Assembly: GCF_029844725.1 (NCBI RefSeq)
Contig: NZ_JAOCKJ010000004.1
Coordinates: 400,274-464,273 of the forward strand
Direction: 5' to 3'
DNA from: Pantoea sp. GD03673
Lineage (GTDB): Bacteria > Pseudomonadota > Gammaproteobacteria > Enterobacterales > Enterobacteriaceae
DNA: 64,000 bases
Of this stretch, positions 7,683-14,780 are shown in pieces. Numbering within the stretch: the stretch's first letter is position 1; each line of letters opens with the position of its first letter. The translations under genes were made by a program, and so were the position numbers. The notes below the pieces were generated by a model. The model did no database searches. It had not been told where the DNA came from and saw only the letters and a list, made by a program, of their open reading frames with translations.

Positions 7683-9260
7683 ATGTTCAGTATCAGGAAT
7701 ATGAAGGTGGGAATGCGGCTCGCAGCAGCCTTCGGTATTATCGTGACGTTACTGATAGTGATTGGCGTAACATCCATTACCAGAATTAACAGTATTAATA
7801 CCGCGATCTCATCGATCATTGACGATCGCTATGTGAAAGTACGACTGGCATTTGATGTGCGCGATGGCGTCAACGATCAGATCAAATACCTGCGCGGCAT
7901 GGTGATCGACACAACACGCCCCGACATGAATGCGAAGCGTTACAGTCAGCTGGATGAAGCCACACAACGCACCAACATCGCCATGAAAAAGATTGAGGAT
8001 ATTCAGGTCACGCCGATTGGTAAGAAAAAGATTGCCGGTCTGCTGGCCTCCTCTCAGGCCTTTGAGAAAGTTAAAGCGGAACTGATCGCCCTGGTTAAAG
8101 CCGGGGATTTTGATGCGGCCAGCACTTATGTGCTGAAATCGATGACCGCTACGCAGAATAAGTTTCTTCAGGATGCCGTGAATTTTGCCAACTCACAGGA
8201 CTCACAGCTTCGCAGTGAAGGCCAGGGCATTGTGGAAAATGGTCAGTCAGCTATCACCATCACGCTGATTTTCGCCGCACTGGCGATTCTGGCCTCGATT
8301 ATGCTGGGCTACTTCCTGACCCGCTCTATTGTGCGTCCACTGGTTACGGCTGTTGACGTCGCTGAACGCGTTGCTGCTGGCGATCTGAGTTCACAGATTC
8401 AGGTAACCTCACGTGATGAAACTGGCGTCCTGATGCAGGCGCTGCAGCGCATGAACGATAACCTGCTGTCGATTGTAACCGAAGTGCGTACCGGCTCCGA
8501 CACCATCGCGGTGGCTTCGAATCAAATCTCCAGCGGCAATCTTGATCTTTCAACCCGCACCGAACAGCAGGCCAGCTCGCTGGAAGAGACCGCCTCTGCC
8601 ATGGAGCAGATGACATCAACCGTTAAACACAACGCCGATAATGCGCGTGAAGCCAATCACCTGGTTTCAACCACTTCCAGCGTAGCACGTGAAGGTGGCG
8701 TGGTGATGGAGAAGGTCATCGAGAAAATGGAAGCGATCGCCCTCTCCTCACGCAAGATTGTCGACATCATCAGCGTCATCGACTCCATTGCCTTCCAGAC
8801 CAATATTCTGTCCCTGAACGCAGCGGTTGAAGCGGCACGTGCGGGTGAACAGGGTCGTGGCTTTGCGGTGGTCGCGAGCGAGGTGCGTAATCTGGCGCAG
8901 CGCTCAGCCTCCGCAGCCAAAGAGATTAAGGTGCTGATTGAAGATTCTGTCGCTAAAGTCGATGAGGGCAGCAAACTGGTAACACATGCCGGTTCAACCA
9001 TCGGTGAAGTGGTGAACAGCGTGCAGAGCGTGGCGAATATCATGAGCGAAATCACCATTGCCAGCAGTGAGCAGAGCAGTGGCATCCATGAAATCAACCA
9101 GGCAATTACCCAGATGGAAGCGGTAACGCAGCAGAACGCCGCGCTGGTTCAGGAAGCGTCAGCTGCCTCACAAGCGCTGCAGGATCAGGCTGAACGTATG
9201 GCACAGGCAATGAGCGTGTTCAATACCGGCAAGCTTTCACTGCAACCCGTCCTGCGCTAA
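7683..9260 (+). CDS. Methyl-accepting chemotaxis protein (4HB ligand domain)
   Basis: 525 residues, start after GGGGAGGAGA. Layout: TM1 at about 12-33, a periplasmic four-helix-bundle sensor (about 34-187), TM2 at about 190-212, HAMP (about 213-265, beginning TRSIVRPL), then the cytoplasmic signalling coiled coil with the conserved hairpin tip SVIDSIAFQTNILSLNAAVE. Methylation-helix EE/QQ pairs are present (TEQQASSLEETASAMEQM). There is no C-terminal NWETF-type CheR/CheB tether (it ends LSLQPVLR), so it resembles Trg/Tap-like low-abundance receptors in that respect. Ligand unknown. It has its own FliA-type promoter and terminator. Confidence 0.95.
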   Translation: MFSIRNMKVGMRLAAAFGIIVTLLIVIGVTSITRINSINTAISSIIDDRYVKVRLAFDVRDGVNDQIKYLRGMVIDTTRPDMNAKRYSQLDEATQRTNIAMKKIEDIQVTPIGKKKIAGLLASSQAFEKVKAELIALVKAGDFDAASTYVLKSMTATQNKFLQDAVNFANSQDSQLRSEGQGIVENGQSAITITLIFAALAILASIMLGYFLTRSIVRPLVTAVDVAERVAAGDLSSQIQVTSRDETGVLMQALQRMNDNLLSIVTEVRTGSDTIAVASNQISSGNLDLSTRTEQQASSLEETASAMEQMTSTVKHNADNAREANHLVSTTSSVAREGGVVMEKVIEKMEAIALSSRKIVDIISVIDSIAFQTNILSLNAAVEAARAGEQGRGFAVVASEVRNLAQRSASAAKEIKVLIEDSVAKVDEGSKLVTHAGSTIGEVVNSVQSVANIMSEITIASSEQSSGIHEINQAITQMEAVTQQNAALVQEASAASQALQDQAERMAQAMSVFNTGKLSLQPVLR

Positions 9261-9273
9261 TCCCCTGTAAATG

Positions 9274-9297
9274 GCCCGCTCCGGCGGGCTTTTTTTT
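9274..9297 (+). terminator. Terminator of the chemoreceptor gene
   Basis: GCCCGC-TCCG-GCGGGC stem followed by eight T. Confidence 0.9.
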
Positions 9298-9387
9298 GCG
9301 TGATAAAAGCCCGCAAAGCGATGACAGGCCGCTCGCCATGTGAGTGACACAAGAAAACAAAGGTAAACCGGCTGGTAGGGGAAGGGG

Positions 9388-9469
9388 TTGGAGGCTGAAG
9401 GTTGAAGGTTGGAGGCTGGAGGCTGGAGGCTGGAGTTTGAAGATTGGCGTTTAGAGGTTGAGCGCTGAA
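9388..9469. repeat. Degenerate 7-bp tandem repeat (YTGRAGG)
   Basis: About eleven head-to-tail heptamers of the form TTGGAGG / CTGAAGG / CTGGAGG. The central ones are near identical; the last units (TTTAGAGG, TTGAGCG, CTGAAC) are decayed. It sits between the chemoreceptor terminator and the cold-shock operon terminator, outside any gene. Slipped-strand copy-number variation is likely. Confidence 0.75.
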
Positions 9470-9489
9470 CATGGAAAACGCATAAACAA

Positions 9490-9514
9490 AAAAGGCCGCC
9501 AGAGGCAGCCTTTT
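9490..9514 (-). terminator. Terminator of the cold-shock operon
   Basis: Read on the minus strand, AAAGGC-T-GCC and GGC-G-GCCTTT pair around TCT and are followed by a T-run, 44 bp after the ymcF-like stop codon. Confidence 0.7.
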
Positions 9515-9557
9515 ATTACTGTAAATGCAACAACGCCATATAGCTCACTAGCCGTTA

Positions 9558-9722
9558 TCAGAGCGCGCGAAGCTGGCTCTGAATTGCACTCCTCGCCGTG
9601 TTCACCTGAACAACGACAGATTTGCAGAAAATGCATTTCGCTCCATGCGGGTTGGCTCTTGTAACATCAAAATGTGATGTACGAAACTGTGAGCCATTAC
9701 AGTGAGGACATTTAAAAGTAAT
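9558..9722 (-). CDS. ymcF: YmcF-type cold-shock microprotein, probable ATT start
   Basis: 54 residues starting ITFKCPHCNGSQF if translated from the ATT at 9722. The frame has no ATG or GTG before the first Cys pair; the preceding in-frame stop is the TAA of the cold-shock gene itself. That TAA forms part of TAAGGA, a good ribosome-binding site six bases before ATT. Two CxxC pairs (CPHC and CIFC) suggest a zinc ribbon. The layout matches E. coli YmcF and YnfQ, cold-shock microproteins next to csp genes whose ATT starts were established experimentally (D'Lima and colleagues, recalled). An in-frame CTG at 9728 overlaps the SD and is less likely. Function unknown. Confidence 0.78.
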   Translation of the reverse strand: MTFKCPHCNGSQFRTSHFDVTRANPHGAKCIFCKSVVVQVNTARSAIQSQLRAL

Positions 9723-9731
9723 TTTCAGTCC

Positions 9732-9944
9732 TTAGAGACCAACAACGTTCGCAGCAGCTGGGCCTTTGGCACCATTTTCTACTGTGAATTCAACTTGCTG
9801 ACCTTCGTCTAATGAACGGAAATCGGTGCCCTGGATTGCAGAGAAGTGTACGAATACATCTTTGCTGCCGTCTGCAGGAGAGATGAAACCGAAGCCTTTC
9901 TCAGCGTTAAACCATTTAACGGTACCGCGAATTTTGTTAGACAT
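9732..9944 (-). CDS. Cold-shock protein, CspA family
   Basis: 70 residues, a single cold-shock domain with both RNA-binding motifs, KGFGFI and VFVHF. CspA-type proteins bind single-stranded RNA and melt secondary structure after a temperature drop. The long leader with a cold-box-like start, and the ymcF-type gene ten bases downstream, place it with the cold-inducible cspA/cspG/cspI group rather than the constitutive cspC/cspE group. The exact paralogue cannot be assigned. Confidence 0.93.
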   Translation of the reverse strand: MSNKIRGTVKWFNAEKGFGFISPADGSKDVFVHFSAIQGTDFRSLDEGQQVEFTVENGAKGPAAANVVGL

Positions 9945-10150
9945 GCTTAAATCCTTAATATATCGAGCCTTCCGGCGTAATGGCCTGAGAACAGAGTTTA
10001 ATCAGAACGTAAGAGAAGACTCAAAAAGAAGGGATGTCTCGCGACAAACTTAGAGATGAGAACTGCTTTGGTTACTTACTTTGATAGTGTCTGTTAATCA
10101 AACCGACAATTCATTAAGCCACAGTTCTTACGGTGGCGCAAGCCGCAATT
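9945..10150 (-). promoter_or_regulatory. cspA-type promoter and long 5' leader with cold box
   Basis: On the minus strand, transcription probably starts near 10105 with CGGTTTGATTAACAGACAC, which aligns with the E. coli cspA transcript start and cold box (CGGTTTGACGTACAGAC). A plausible promoter, TTGCGC-18 bp-TTAATG, lies just upstream. The last part of the roughly 160-nt leader (GCCATTACGCCGGAAGGC, then TTAAGGAT) also resembles the cspA leader, which acts as an RNA thermosensor and aids translation in the cold. By analogy this leader does the same. Confidence 0.72.
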
Positions 10151-10248
10151 CAAATTAAACGCAAATAGCGTCATCCGAGAGCGGCGCAGTGCCGCGACGG
10201 TGTGATAGCCTGCCCTGTACTGTCGCCGGGCAGGAAAAATCACGCTGC

Positions 10249-10662
10249 TCAGTCACCATTCAGCCGACTGAACAGAATGTTTCGCATCCCCGCATCTTCT
10301 GTTGGATTGAGATTGAGCCAGGTAAGCGTCTGACGATCCGTTTTTTCATCGTAGTCAGAGTAAACACCATGAATCTCCCCTTTCTCCGGCGAGTAAAGAA
10401 TGGCAATAGATTGTGCCGGACAGTTGTGCGGCTTACAGCCGGAAAGTGCCTGCCAGGTTTCCCCCCTGAAGGTAACGGTAGTGGCAGGAGTACTGGTCCC
10501 GCCCTGCTTAACCCATGCCGGGAAATTATGCCCGGCAATAAGACGCTGATACGCCTTTCCGGTTTCTTTGTTCGCACTGAAATCAAACAGATAGGGCTGG
10601 GTTGCCGCACTTACTAACATCGGCACGCCAGCTAATGCTGCCACTATAAGACCTTTCTTCAT
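10249..10662 (-). CDS. ivy: Inhibitor of vertebrate lysozyme Ivy
   Basis: 137 residues with a Sec signal peptide (about 1-19, ending VSAAT). The hallmark Ivy loop CKPHNC is at residues 76-81; its His enters the active site of C-type lysozyme and the two cysteines form a disulphide. A periplasmic protein that protects peptidoglycan from host or self-made lysozyme. It lies right beside a phage lysis cassette whose endolysin is of T4 type rather than C type, so protection against that enzyme is not implied. Monocistronic. Confidence 0.93.
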   Translation of the reverse strand: MKKGLIVAALAGVPMLVSAATQPYLFDFSANKETGKAYQRLIAGHNFPAWVKQGGTSTPATTVTFRGETWQALSGCKPHNCPAQSIAILYSPEKGEIHGVYSDYDEKTDRQTLTWLNLNPTEDAGMRNILFSRLNGD

Positions 10663-10772
10663 CGCGTTTCCTTCCTCTTACCTGAGTGTGTCTGCGTCAA
10701 CAGGACATTATCGGCTTTGCCACGCGTTGTCAGTAATGAAAGGCTTTTATTGAAACGTCAGGCAGGCCGATC

Positions 10773-10800
10773 AAAAAAGGGCGAGGCCGGAGCCTCGCCC
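10773..10800 (-). terminator. Terminator of the phage cassette
   Basis: Read on the minus strand, GGGCGAGGC-TCCG-GCCTCGCCC is followed by six T, just after the tailspike stop codon. Confidence 0.9.
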
Positions 10801-10815
10801 AAAGCATGCCGATCA

Positions 10816-12570
10816 TCAATCGTAGTAAGGAACCTTGCGGTCAACGCCGTTGATATTGATCAGCACAAAACCGGTTGGCGCGGTCTTGTTGGCGGGTGTT
10901 CCCGCTGCGGTGGCGAGCGTAACCACGCCTTTTTCGTTGGCTCCGATGCCCGCCAGTCCGTTGTGCATGCCGAAGCGTGCAGCGGGTTTCAGCGAGCCAA
11001 CTTTGGTGACGTCTGTCACCACTGACATGTCGGACTGGAACAGCGAGCAGGAGCCGGTGTCGAAACGGGTCGGACCGGTGGTCTTCAGGTTGAACATCGT
11101 CTCGCCGCTGTTGGCTTTCAGCTTGACCCAGATAACAGCATAGGTGGTCCCTACCCGGCCATAGCGGATGTCCAGCACGGAAGGCTGCCCCATGTGGTAC
11201 GCATCGGCCCAGACCGTCTCCAGTCGCTGCAGGTTGATCAGCGTCTTACCCGTCCCCGCGACGTTCACCGGCGAACCGGCGGTGCCGGAGGGCGCGGTGG
11301 CATCCGCTTTACCGATTAACTCCATCACCCACTGCTGGTTAGGTGCCGGGAAATAGAGCTGTCCCAGCCGATACCAGTTGTCGGTGTCGGTGTTGTTCAC
11401 CACCTTATAGCCGCTGTAATAGCCAGCGCGCAGCGAACCGGTCAGGAAGGAGCCGTAGTTTTCATCCCGGCGATAGCCATATTCAAAGGTCGACAGCCAT
11501 TTACTCCCGGCCACGTCATTGGTGATTTTCGCCCCGGCCTGCAGGTTGATATGACGCATCAGGACGCGGGCATTGTTGAGATTGAGCGGCGTGCCGCAAT
11601 CTTCAATGTTGAGCGTATCAATGGTCCAGCCGCCGTCCGACAGATCCCCTGGGTTCGTGGTGTGCTCAATCCAGACGTTGCGCATAATCCCCTGGGTGAC
11701 GCGCGGCATATAGAGCGTGGCGTCGCCATAGCCCGACTGGAAGTTGGCATTGCACAGCTCAATGGCGGTTGAGTGGTCCCAGTTCCCCTTCGGTGTGTTT
11801 GACCAGCCGACATCAAACACGCGTGAGAAGGTGCTTGAGCTGTAAATCTGGTCAAATTTACTGTCGAGGGTATCCTGCAGCTTGAAGACGGTTCCGCCGG
11901 TACTTTGCGCCTTAAAGCAGAAGATATTGACGATCTGGCCGCCAACAATCGTATTTTCAAAGAACGGCTGATTGTTGCTGCACTGCTCAGGCGTGACGGT
12001 CACTTTGGCCGTGGTGTCGACAGTACCGGCGTTAGCCTGCCCGTGCCAGCAGATGCCTTTGATGACGATTCGGCGCGCATTAACCTTAAACACCGTGTTC
12101 GCGCTTTTGTCGGAAATAATGGTGGTGCGCGGTGACGATCCAAGATCGCTATCATCACCCTGAATACCAAAAAACGCCGTCTCCGTATCACTGAGATCGA
12201 TAGGTGAAATCAGGAAGCGGCCCCCCGGAAAACGCACCGGCAGCGATTTCACGTAGGTGTTATAGGTCTGTGTCCATGCCAGCATCCGCTTAAAGGCGTC
12301 GGTATCATCGGTGACACCATCCCCTTTCGCGCCGAAGTGCAGGATATTCACTTCAGTGGGATCGTTGATGGTGCGCTTCCAGTAGAAACCGTTCCCCACC
12401 GCCACCGTACCACCATCATCCTTCAGCGGGGTGGTGCTGAGGAAGCCGACAAAATCAGCGCCGCCACGGAAGCTGGAATCTTTGTCGTAATAGCGTTTCA
12501 GGCTCGCCACTTCACCTGATTTTGGTGGGACTGTGGTACGCAGTTCAGCAAAAGAGTTAACTTCGATCAT
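10816..12570 (-). CDS. Phage tailspike, pectate-lyase-3 beta-helix protein
   Basis: 584 residues. After a head-binding-like N-terminus (1-75), residues 79-93 read FGAKGDGVTDDTDAF, the signature of the Pectate_lyase_3 right-handed beta-helix of phage tailspikes that bind and often cleave capsule, exopolysaccharide or O-antigen. A C-terminal region (about 440-560) looks like a beta-sandwich/trimerisation part. No signal peptide. It starts 47 bp after the Rz1 stop and is the last gene of the cassette. The glycan target and any enzymatic activity cannot be read directly; the host's own exopolysaccharide is the natural guess. Confidence 0.82.
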   Translation of the reverse strand: MIEVNSFAELRTTVPPKSGEVASLKRYYDKDSSFRGGADFVGFLSTTPLKDDGGTVAVGNGFYWKRTINDPTEVNILHFGAKGDGVTDDTDAFKRMLAWTQTYNTYVKSLPVRFPGGRFLISPIDLSDTETAFFGIQGDDSDLGSSPRTTIISDKSANTVFKVNARRIVIKGICWHGQANAGTVDTTAKVTVTPEQCSNNQPFFENTIVGGQIVNIFCFKAQSTGGTVFKLQDTLDSKFDQIYSSSTFSRVFDVGWSNTPKGNWDHSTAIELCNANFQSGYGDATLYMPRVTQGIMRNVWIEHTTNPGDLSDGGWTIDTLNIEDCGTPLNLNNARVLMRHINLQAGAKITNDVAGSKWLSTFEYGYRRDENYGSFLTGSLRAGYYSGYKVVNNTDTDNWYRLGQLYFPAPNQQWVMELIGKADATAPSGTAGSPVNVAGTGKTLINLQRLETVWADAYHMGQPSVLDIRYGRVGTTYAVIWVKLKANSGETMFNLKTTGPTRFDTGSCSLFQSDMSVVTDVTKVGSLKPAARFGMHNGLAGIGANEKGVVTLATAAGTPANKTAPTGFVLININGVDRKVPYYD

Positions 12571-12617
12571 AGAATCCTCCTCAGGATCATTGGGATATCG
12601 CGCTGATTATCAGCGCA

Positions 12618-12854
12618 CTACTTCGCCGCAGCCGGATGGCCGCAAAGGGTGTCCCACATGTCGTTGTGGGTGTTGATGGCGCGCACCGTTCGAACGTCCA
12701 TTTTTTGCGCGTCATCGCCGTAGGTATAAAGAGGGGAAAAAAGTACGCAGGCAGAGTCAGTGATCGCCACCGGCTCAGGGTTTGTGGTATTTCGACTGCT
12801 GCAGCTTGTCGCGAGCAGCAGCGTCATCAAGGCTGTGGTTGTCTGTCGCCACAC
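12618..12854 (-). CDS. Rz1-like outer-membrane spanin lipoprotein
   Basis: 78 residues from a GTG at 12854 that follows GAGGAGGCTAACC. It begins inside the Rz gene in another frame and runs past its end, the classic nested Rz/Rz1 arrangement. The N-terminus is a short hydrophobic signal with an imperfect lipobox (LLLATSC, lipidated Cys18). The mature part has two further cysteines and an AINTHNDMWDTLCG segment seen in Rz1-like proteins of enterobacterial phages. It would pair with Rz to fuse the two membranes in the last step of lysis. Confidence 0.72.
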   Translation of the reverse strand: MWRQTTTALMTLLLATSCSSRNTTNPEPVAITDSACVLFSPLYTYGDDAQKMDVRTVRAINTHNDMWDTLCGHPAAAK

Positions 12855-13068
12855 GGTTAGCCTCCTCGCGGTTGTGTTGTTGCTGTTGCGCCACCGCGCT
12901 GACGCGGGACGCCTCTTGTTGCGCGTTTTCGACGTCAGATCGCGCTTTTTGCTGCACTTTGCCGATTTTCCTGCCGCCGTAATAACTGGCTCCCAGCGCC
13001 GCGATGACGGCAGCCAGTGCGGCAAGCCAGTGCCAGCCGCCGCCCAGTAAAGTGGTTATCAGAGTCAT
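12775..13068 (-). CDS. Rz-like inner-membrane spanin
   Basis: 97 residues. An N-terminal transmembrane helix (about 10-28) is followed by a GGRKIGKVQQ basic turn and a long Gln/Glu/Ala-rich coiled coil (about 35-95) that would extend into the periplasm. This is the i-spanin layout. Its ATG overlaps the holin TGA (ATGA), and Rz1 is nested in its 3' part. Confidence 0.82.
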   Translation of the reverse strand: MTLITTLLGGGWHWLAALAAVIAALGASYYGGRKIGKVQQKARSDVENAQQEASRVSAVAQQQQHNREEANRVATDNHSLDDAAARDKLQQSKYHKP

Positions 13069-13412
13069 GGTTTCGCTCCTTCAGCCTGCTCTTTCGCGCT
13101 GAGCAGATTTTTCTGACGAACAAACTGGGCAATAACCCCCATCGCCACCATGAACGCCCCCACCAGCCCCAGGTAGTTGTGTGGCAGAATGGCTTTGACG
13201 TCTTCAGGAAGTGCGCTCCAGGCCTCGACGGCGGCAGAAGGAAACGACTGCGCCCAGGCGCTGAGCATGGATCCCAGCGACGCGAGCCAGACGGACCAGG
13301 TTTTGAAGAGAAGGCGGGCATGCGAGACGAACTGCAGGGTGGTGAAGCGCTGCAAAAGCAGCAGAATGATGATTGCCGTCAGCACGGCAACGAGAAACAT
13401 GAGCCATCTCAT
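13065..13412 (-). CDS. Phage holin
   Basis: 115 residues with a very hydrophobic N-terminal helix (WLMFLVAVLTAIIILLLL), a possible middle amphipathic segment and a C-terminal membrane helix (about 80-102), then a charged tail. Size, topology and position between endolysin and spanin genes identify it as the pore former that releases the endolysin. Overlaps both neighbours by four bases, so translation is coupled. The holin class is not determined. Confidence 0.75.
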   Translation of the reverse strand: MRWLMFLVAVLTAIIILLLLQRFTTLQFVSHARLLFKTWSVWLASLGSMLSAWAQSFPSAAVEAWSALPEDVKAILPHNYLGLVGAFMVAMGVIAQFVRQKNLLSAKEQAEGAKP

Positions 13413-13876
13413 AGCAGCCCCCTGTAAACCGCGTAGGTTCCGCTGCGCATCATTTCGGCGTGACGTCTGGCGCGGCCCGGCGTCTGGCGGGCCCAGAGAC
13501 TGTTCATCATTGCGTCAGCTGCCTCATTAAACTGCTCAGCCACGATGGCGGTGAGCATGTTTTTGAACTGCAGGACACCTTCAACGCCCAGCTGATAAGC
13601 CATGCTCAGCAAAACATCCGTTCGGGCGTCGTTGCACTTCGCCAGCGCATTACGCAGCAAATCCCTGCTCTGCATCTCCTGAATTTTGTTTTCCAGAATG
13701 CACTGCTTCCAGACATCCCCGGCGCGCCGTGGCACGCGAAACGTGTAATTACTCAGCGAGGCCCCCTTCGGCCCGATGCGGATACCGCCCGCCACCGTAG
13801 GAAAGCCCAGCGTGTCGAGATAAGGCGTGTCGACGTATCCCTCTTCGAAATTCAGTACTGCAATTATCTGGCTCAT
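13409..13876 (-). CDS. Phage endolysin, T4-lysozyme type (GH24)
   Basis: 155 residues after a strong TAAGGAG ribosome-binding site. The T4 lysozyme catalytic triad is kept at exact spacing: Glu12, Asp21 and Thr27 (9 and 6 apart, as E11/D20/T26 in T4). It cleaves the glycan backbone of peptidoglycan. There is no signal peptide or SAR domain, so it depends on the holin for release. The C-terminus ends with SGTYAVYRGLL, as in other enterobacterial phage lysozymes. Confidence 0.88.
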   Translation of the reverse strand: MSQIIAVLNFEEGYVDTPYLDTLGFPTVAGGIRIGPKGASLSNYTFRVPRRAGDVWKQCILENKIQEMQSRDLLRNALAKCNDARTDVLLSMAYQLGVEGVLQFKNMLTAIVAEQFNEAADAMMNSLWARQTPGRARRHAEMMRSGTYAVYRGLL

Positions 13877-14079
13877 AACAACTCCTTAATGACGGGTTAA
13901 AGCCATCTGGCCCTGTGAAATGAAATACATAACGCCCGCTGATCATTACCCTGTAAGGGGCAGCAGAAGACCTGACTGACCCTGCAGCAAAACTGAACAG
14001 TAATGCAGCAGATTGCGCCCAGTGAAAGCTGGAGAGAGACAGGCTCCAGCCGGGACGAAAAAGCAGGCTTTTTCGCCTT
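13877..14079. other. Gap in the phage cassette upstream of endolysin
   Basis: About 200 bp between the small phage ORF and the endolysin. No convincing ORF; in a complete prophage, antitermination or late-promoter sequences would lie here. I see no clear promoter. Confidence 0.4.
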
Positions 14080-14358
14080 TCAGCTCACGGCGTAAAGGTG
14101 AATGTCCGGAAGACAGCAATTATCGAAACTGGGTGTTTCCTGACTGGTCATGCGGGGGGCGGTGATTGCGCGGTCAACGCGTGGAGCGACCTGACGCTGG
14201 CAGATTTGCTCTGCACGTCTGAGAACCGGGGGTTCAGTGGGGAAATTCAGGGCCTGGTCGATGCTCTGTTTCAGGCTGCTGAGAGGCTGGCGCCGCCGAT
14301 GGCGACGAGTACGTGCGTTGCCCGCAAAAACGCTTTTGCCATAGTGAATTATCGCCAT
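14080..14358 (-). CDS. Small basic phage-associated protein, unknown function
   Basis: 92 residues from the ATG at 14358, which has a near-perfect ribosome-binding site (AGGAGGAGTT). It begins MAIIHYGKSVFAGNARTRRH and is rich in Arg/Lys in the first half, so nucleic-acid binding is possible; it ends with a Cys-Cys pair. Its start lies within the last codons of the upstream Ash-like ORF (10-bp overlap), so the two are probably translationally coupled. It would be the second gene of the transcript that continues to the lysis genes. Not recognised. Confidence 0.58.
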   Translation of the reverse strand: MAIIHYGKSVFAGNARTRRHRRRQPLSSLKQSIDQALNFPTEPPVLRRAEQICQRQVAPRVDRAITAPRMTSQETPSFDNCCLPDIHLYAVS

Positions 14359-14600
14359 AACTCCTCCTGTGAATGAGTCTTTGGCGATGGGGTGGCAGGC
14401 GCGAGCTTTCGGTGATCCGAACGGGCCCGAATGACGTGTATCGCGCTCGCACGCTCGCCGCCCGGCTGCGTTAGCAGCCAGGTGGAAAGTAAGCGAGGGG
14501 AAATAAACGGCATCTGACGACGCTGCATTTTGCGCATCCACCCCATCCCAAAGTTCACTGACTTTGGGGTGGTATGATTCGCGCTTGTGCAGCGCCTCAA
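14349..14600 (-). CDS. Ash/Icd-like N-terminal small protein
   Basis: Open for 83 residues, with several possible starts. The segment GERASAIHVIRARSDHRK and then LAPATPSPKTHSQEELWR strongly recalls the Ash / host-cell-division-inhibitor Icd-like proteins of P4-type prophages (family recalled, not searched). Those normally continue after LWR; here the frame stops at once and the next ORF begins in an overlapping frame. It could be a short natural version or a frameshifted remnant. A hairpin (CCCAAAGT/ACTTTGGG, about 14550-14575) lies over the probable start region. Lies just downstream of the cassette promoter. Confidence 0.42.
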   Translation of the reverse strand: MRRCTSANHTTPKSVNFGMGWMRKMQRRQMPFISPRLLSTWLLTQPGGERASAIHVIRARSDHRKLAPATPSPKTHSQEELWR

Positions 14601-14653
14601 TTGTTTAAGAGCGGCTCATCCGTGAAAGAACTGTTTCGTTCATCCATATCCAA

Positions 14654-14718
14654 ATTATTAACAGGTTCTTATGCTTTATCAAACACTGTTGGTTAATTTT
14701 TTATTTACCGCTGGTTAA
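14654..14718 (-). promoter_or_regulatory. Probable cassette promoter with paired TTAACCA operators
   Basis: On the minus strand TTGATA (14682-14677), 17 bp, AATAAT (14659-14654) is a good sigma-70 promoter pointing to the small ORFs and lysis genes. Immediately upstream, TTAACCA occurs twice (14696-14690 and 14718-14712), 22 bp apart, that is two helical turns on one DNA face. A third copy overlaps the repressor start codon. These are the likely repressor operators. Confidence 0.5.
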
Positions 14719-14780
14719 ATTTATGAATTTATGCCGATTATTTTTTTGCAGCACGTCTGAGAAAAGCAGCAAAAGCGGCC

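Noticed and set aside
9257..9472. 71-residue minus-strand ORF with NLQPPTF repeats
   Set aside because: Translation of the heptamer tandem repeat and the chemoreceptor terminator; no plausible start signal.
10210..10236. Hairpin CCTGCCC/GGGCAGG after ivy as terminator
   Set aside because: Long 12-base loop and no T-run on either strand in the right place.
14600..14780. LexA box for the lysis cassette
   Set aside because: Looked for CTG-N10-CAG near the promoter and found none; SOS control, if any, would go through the S24 repressor.
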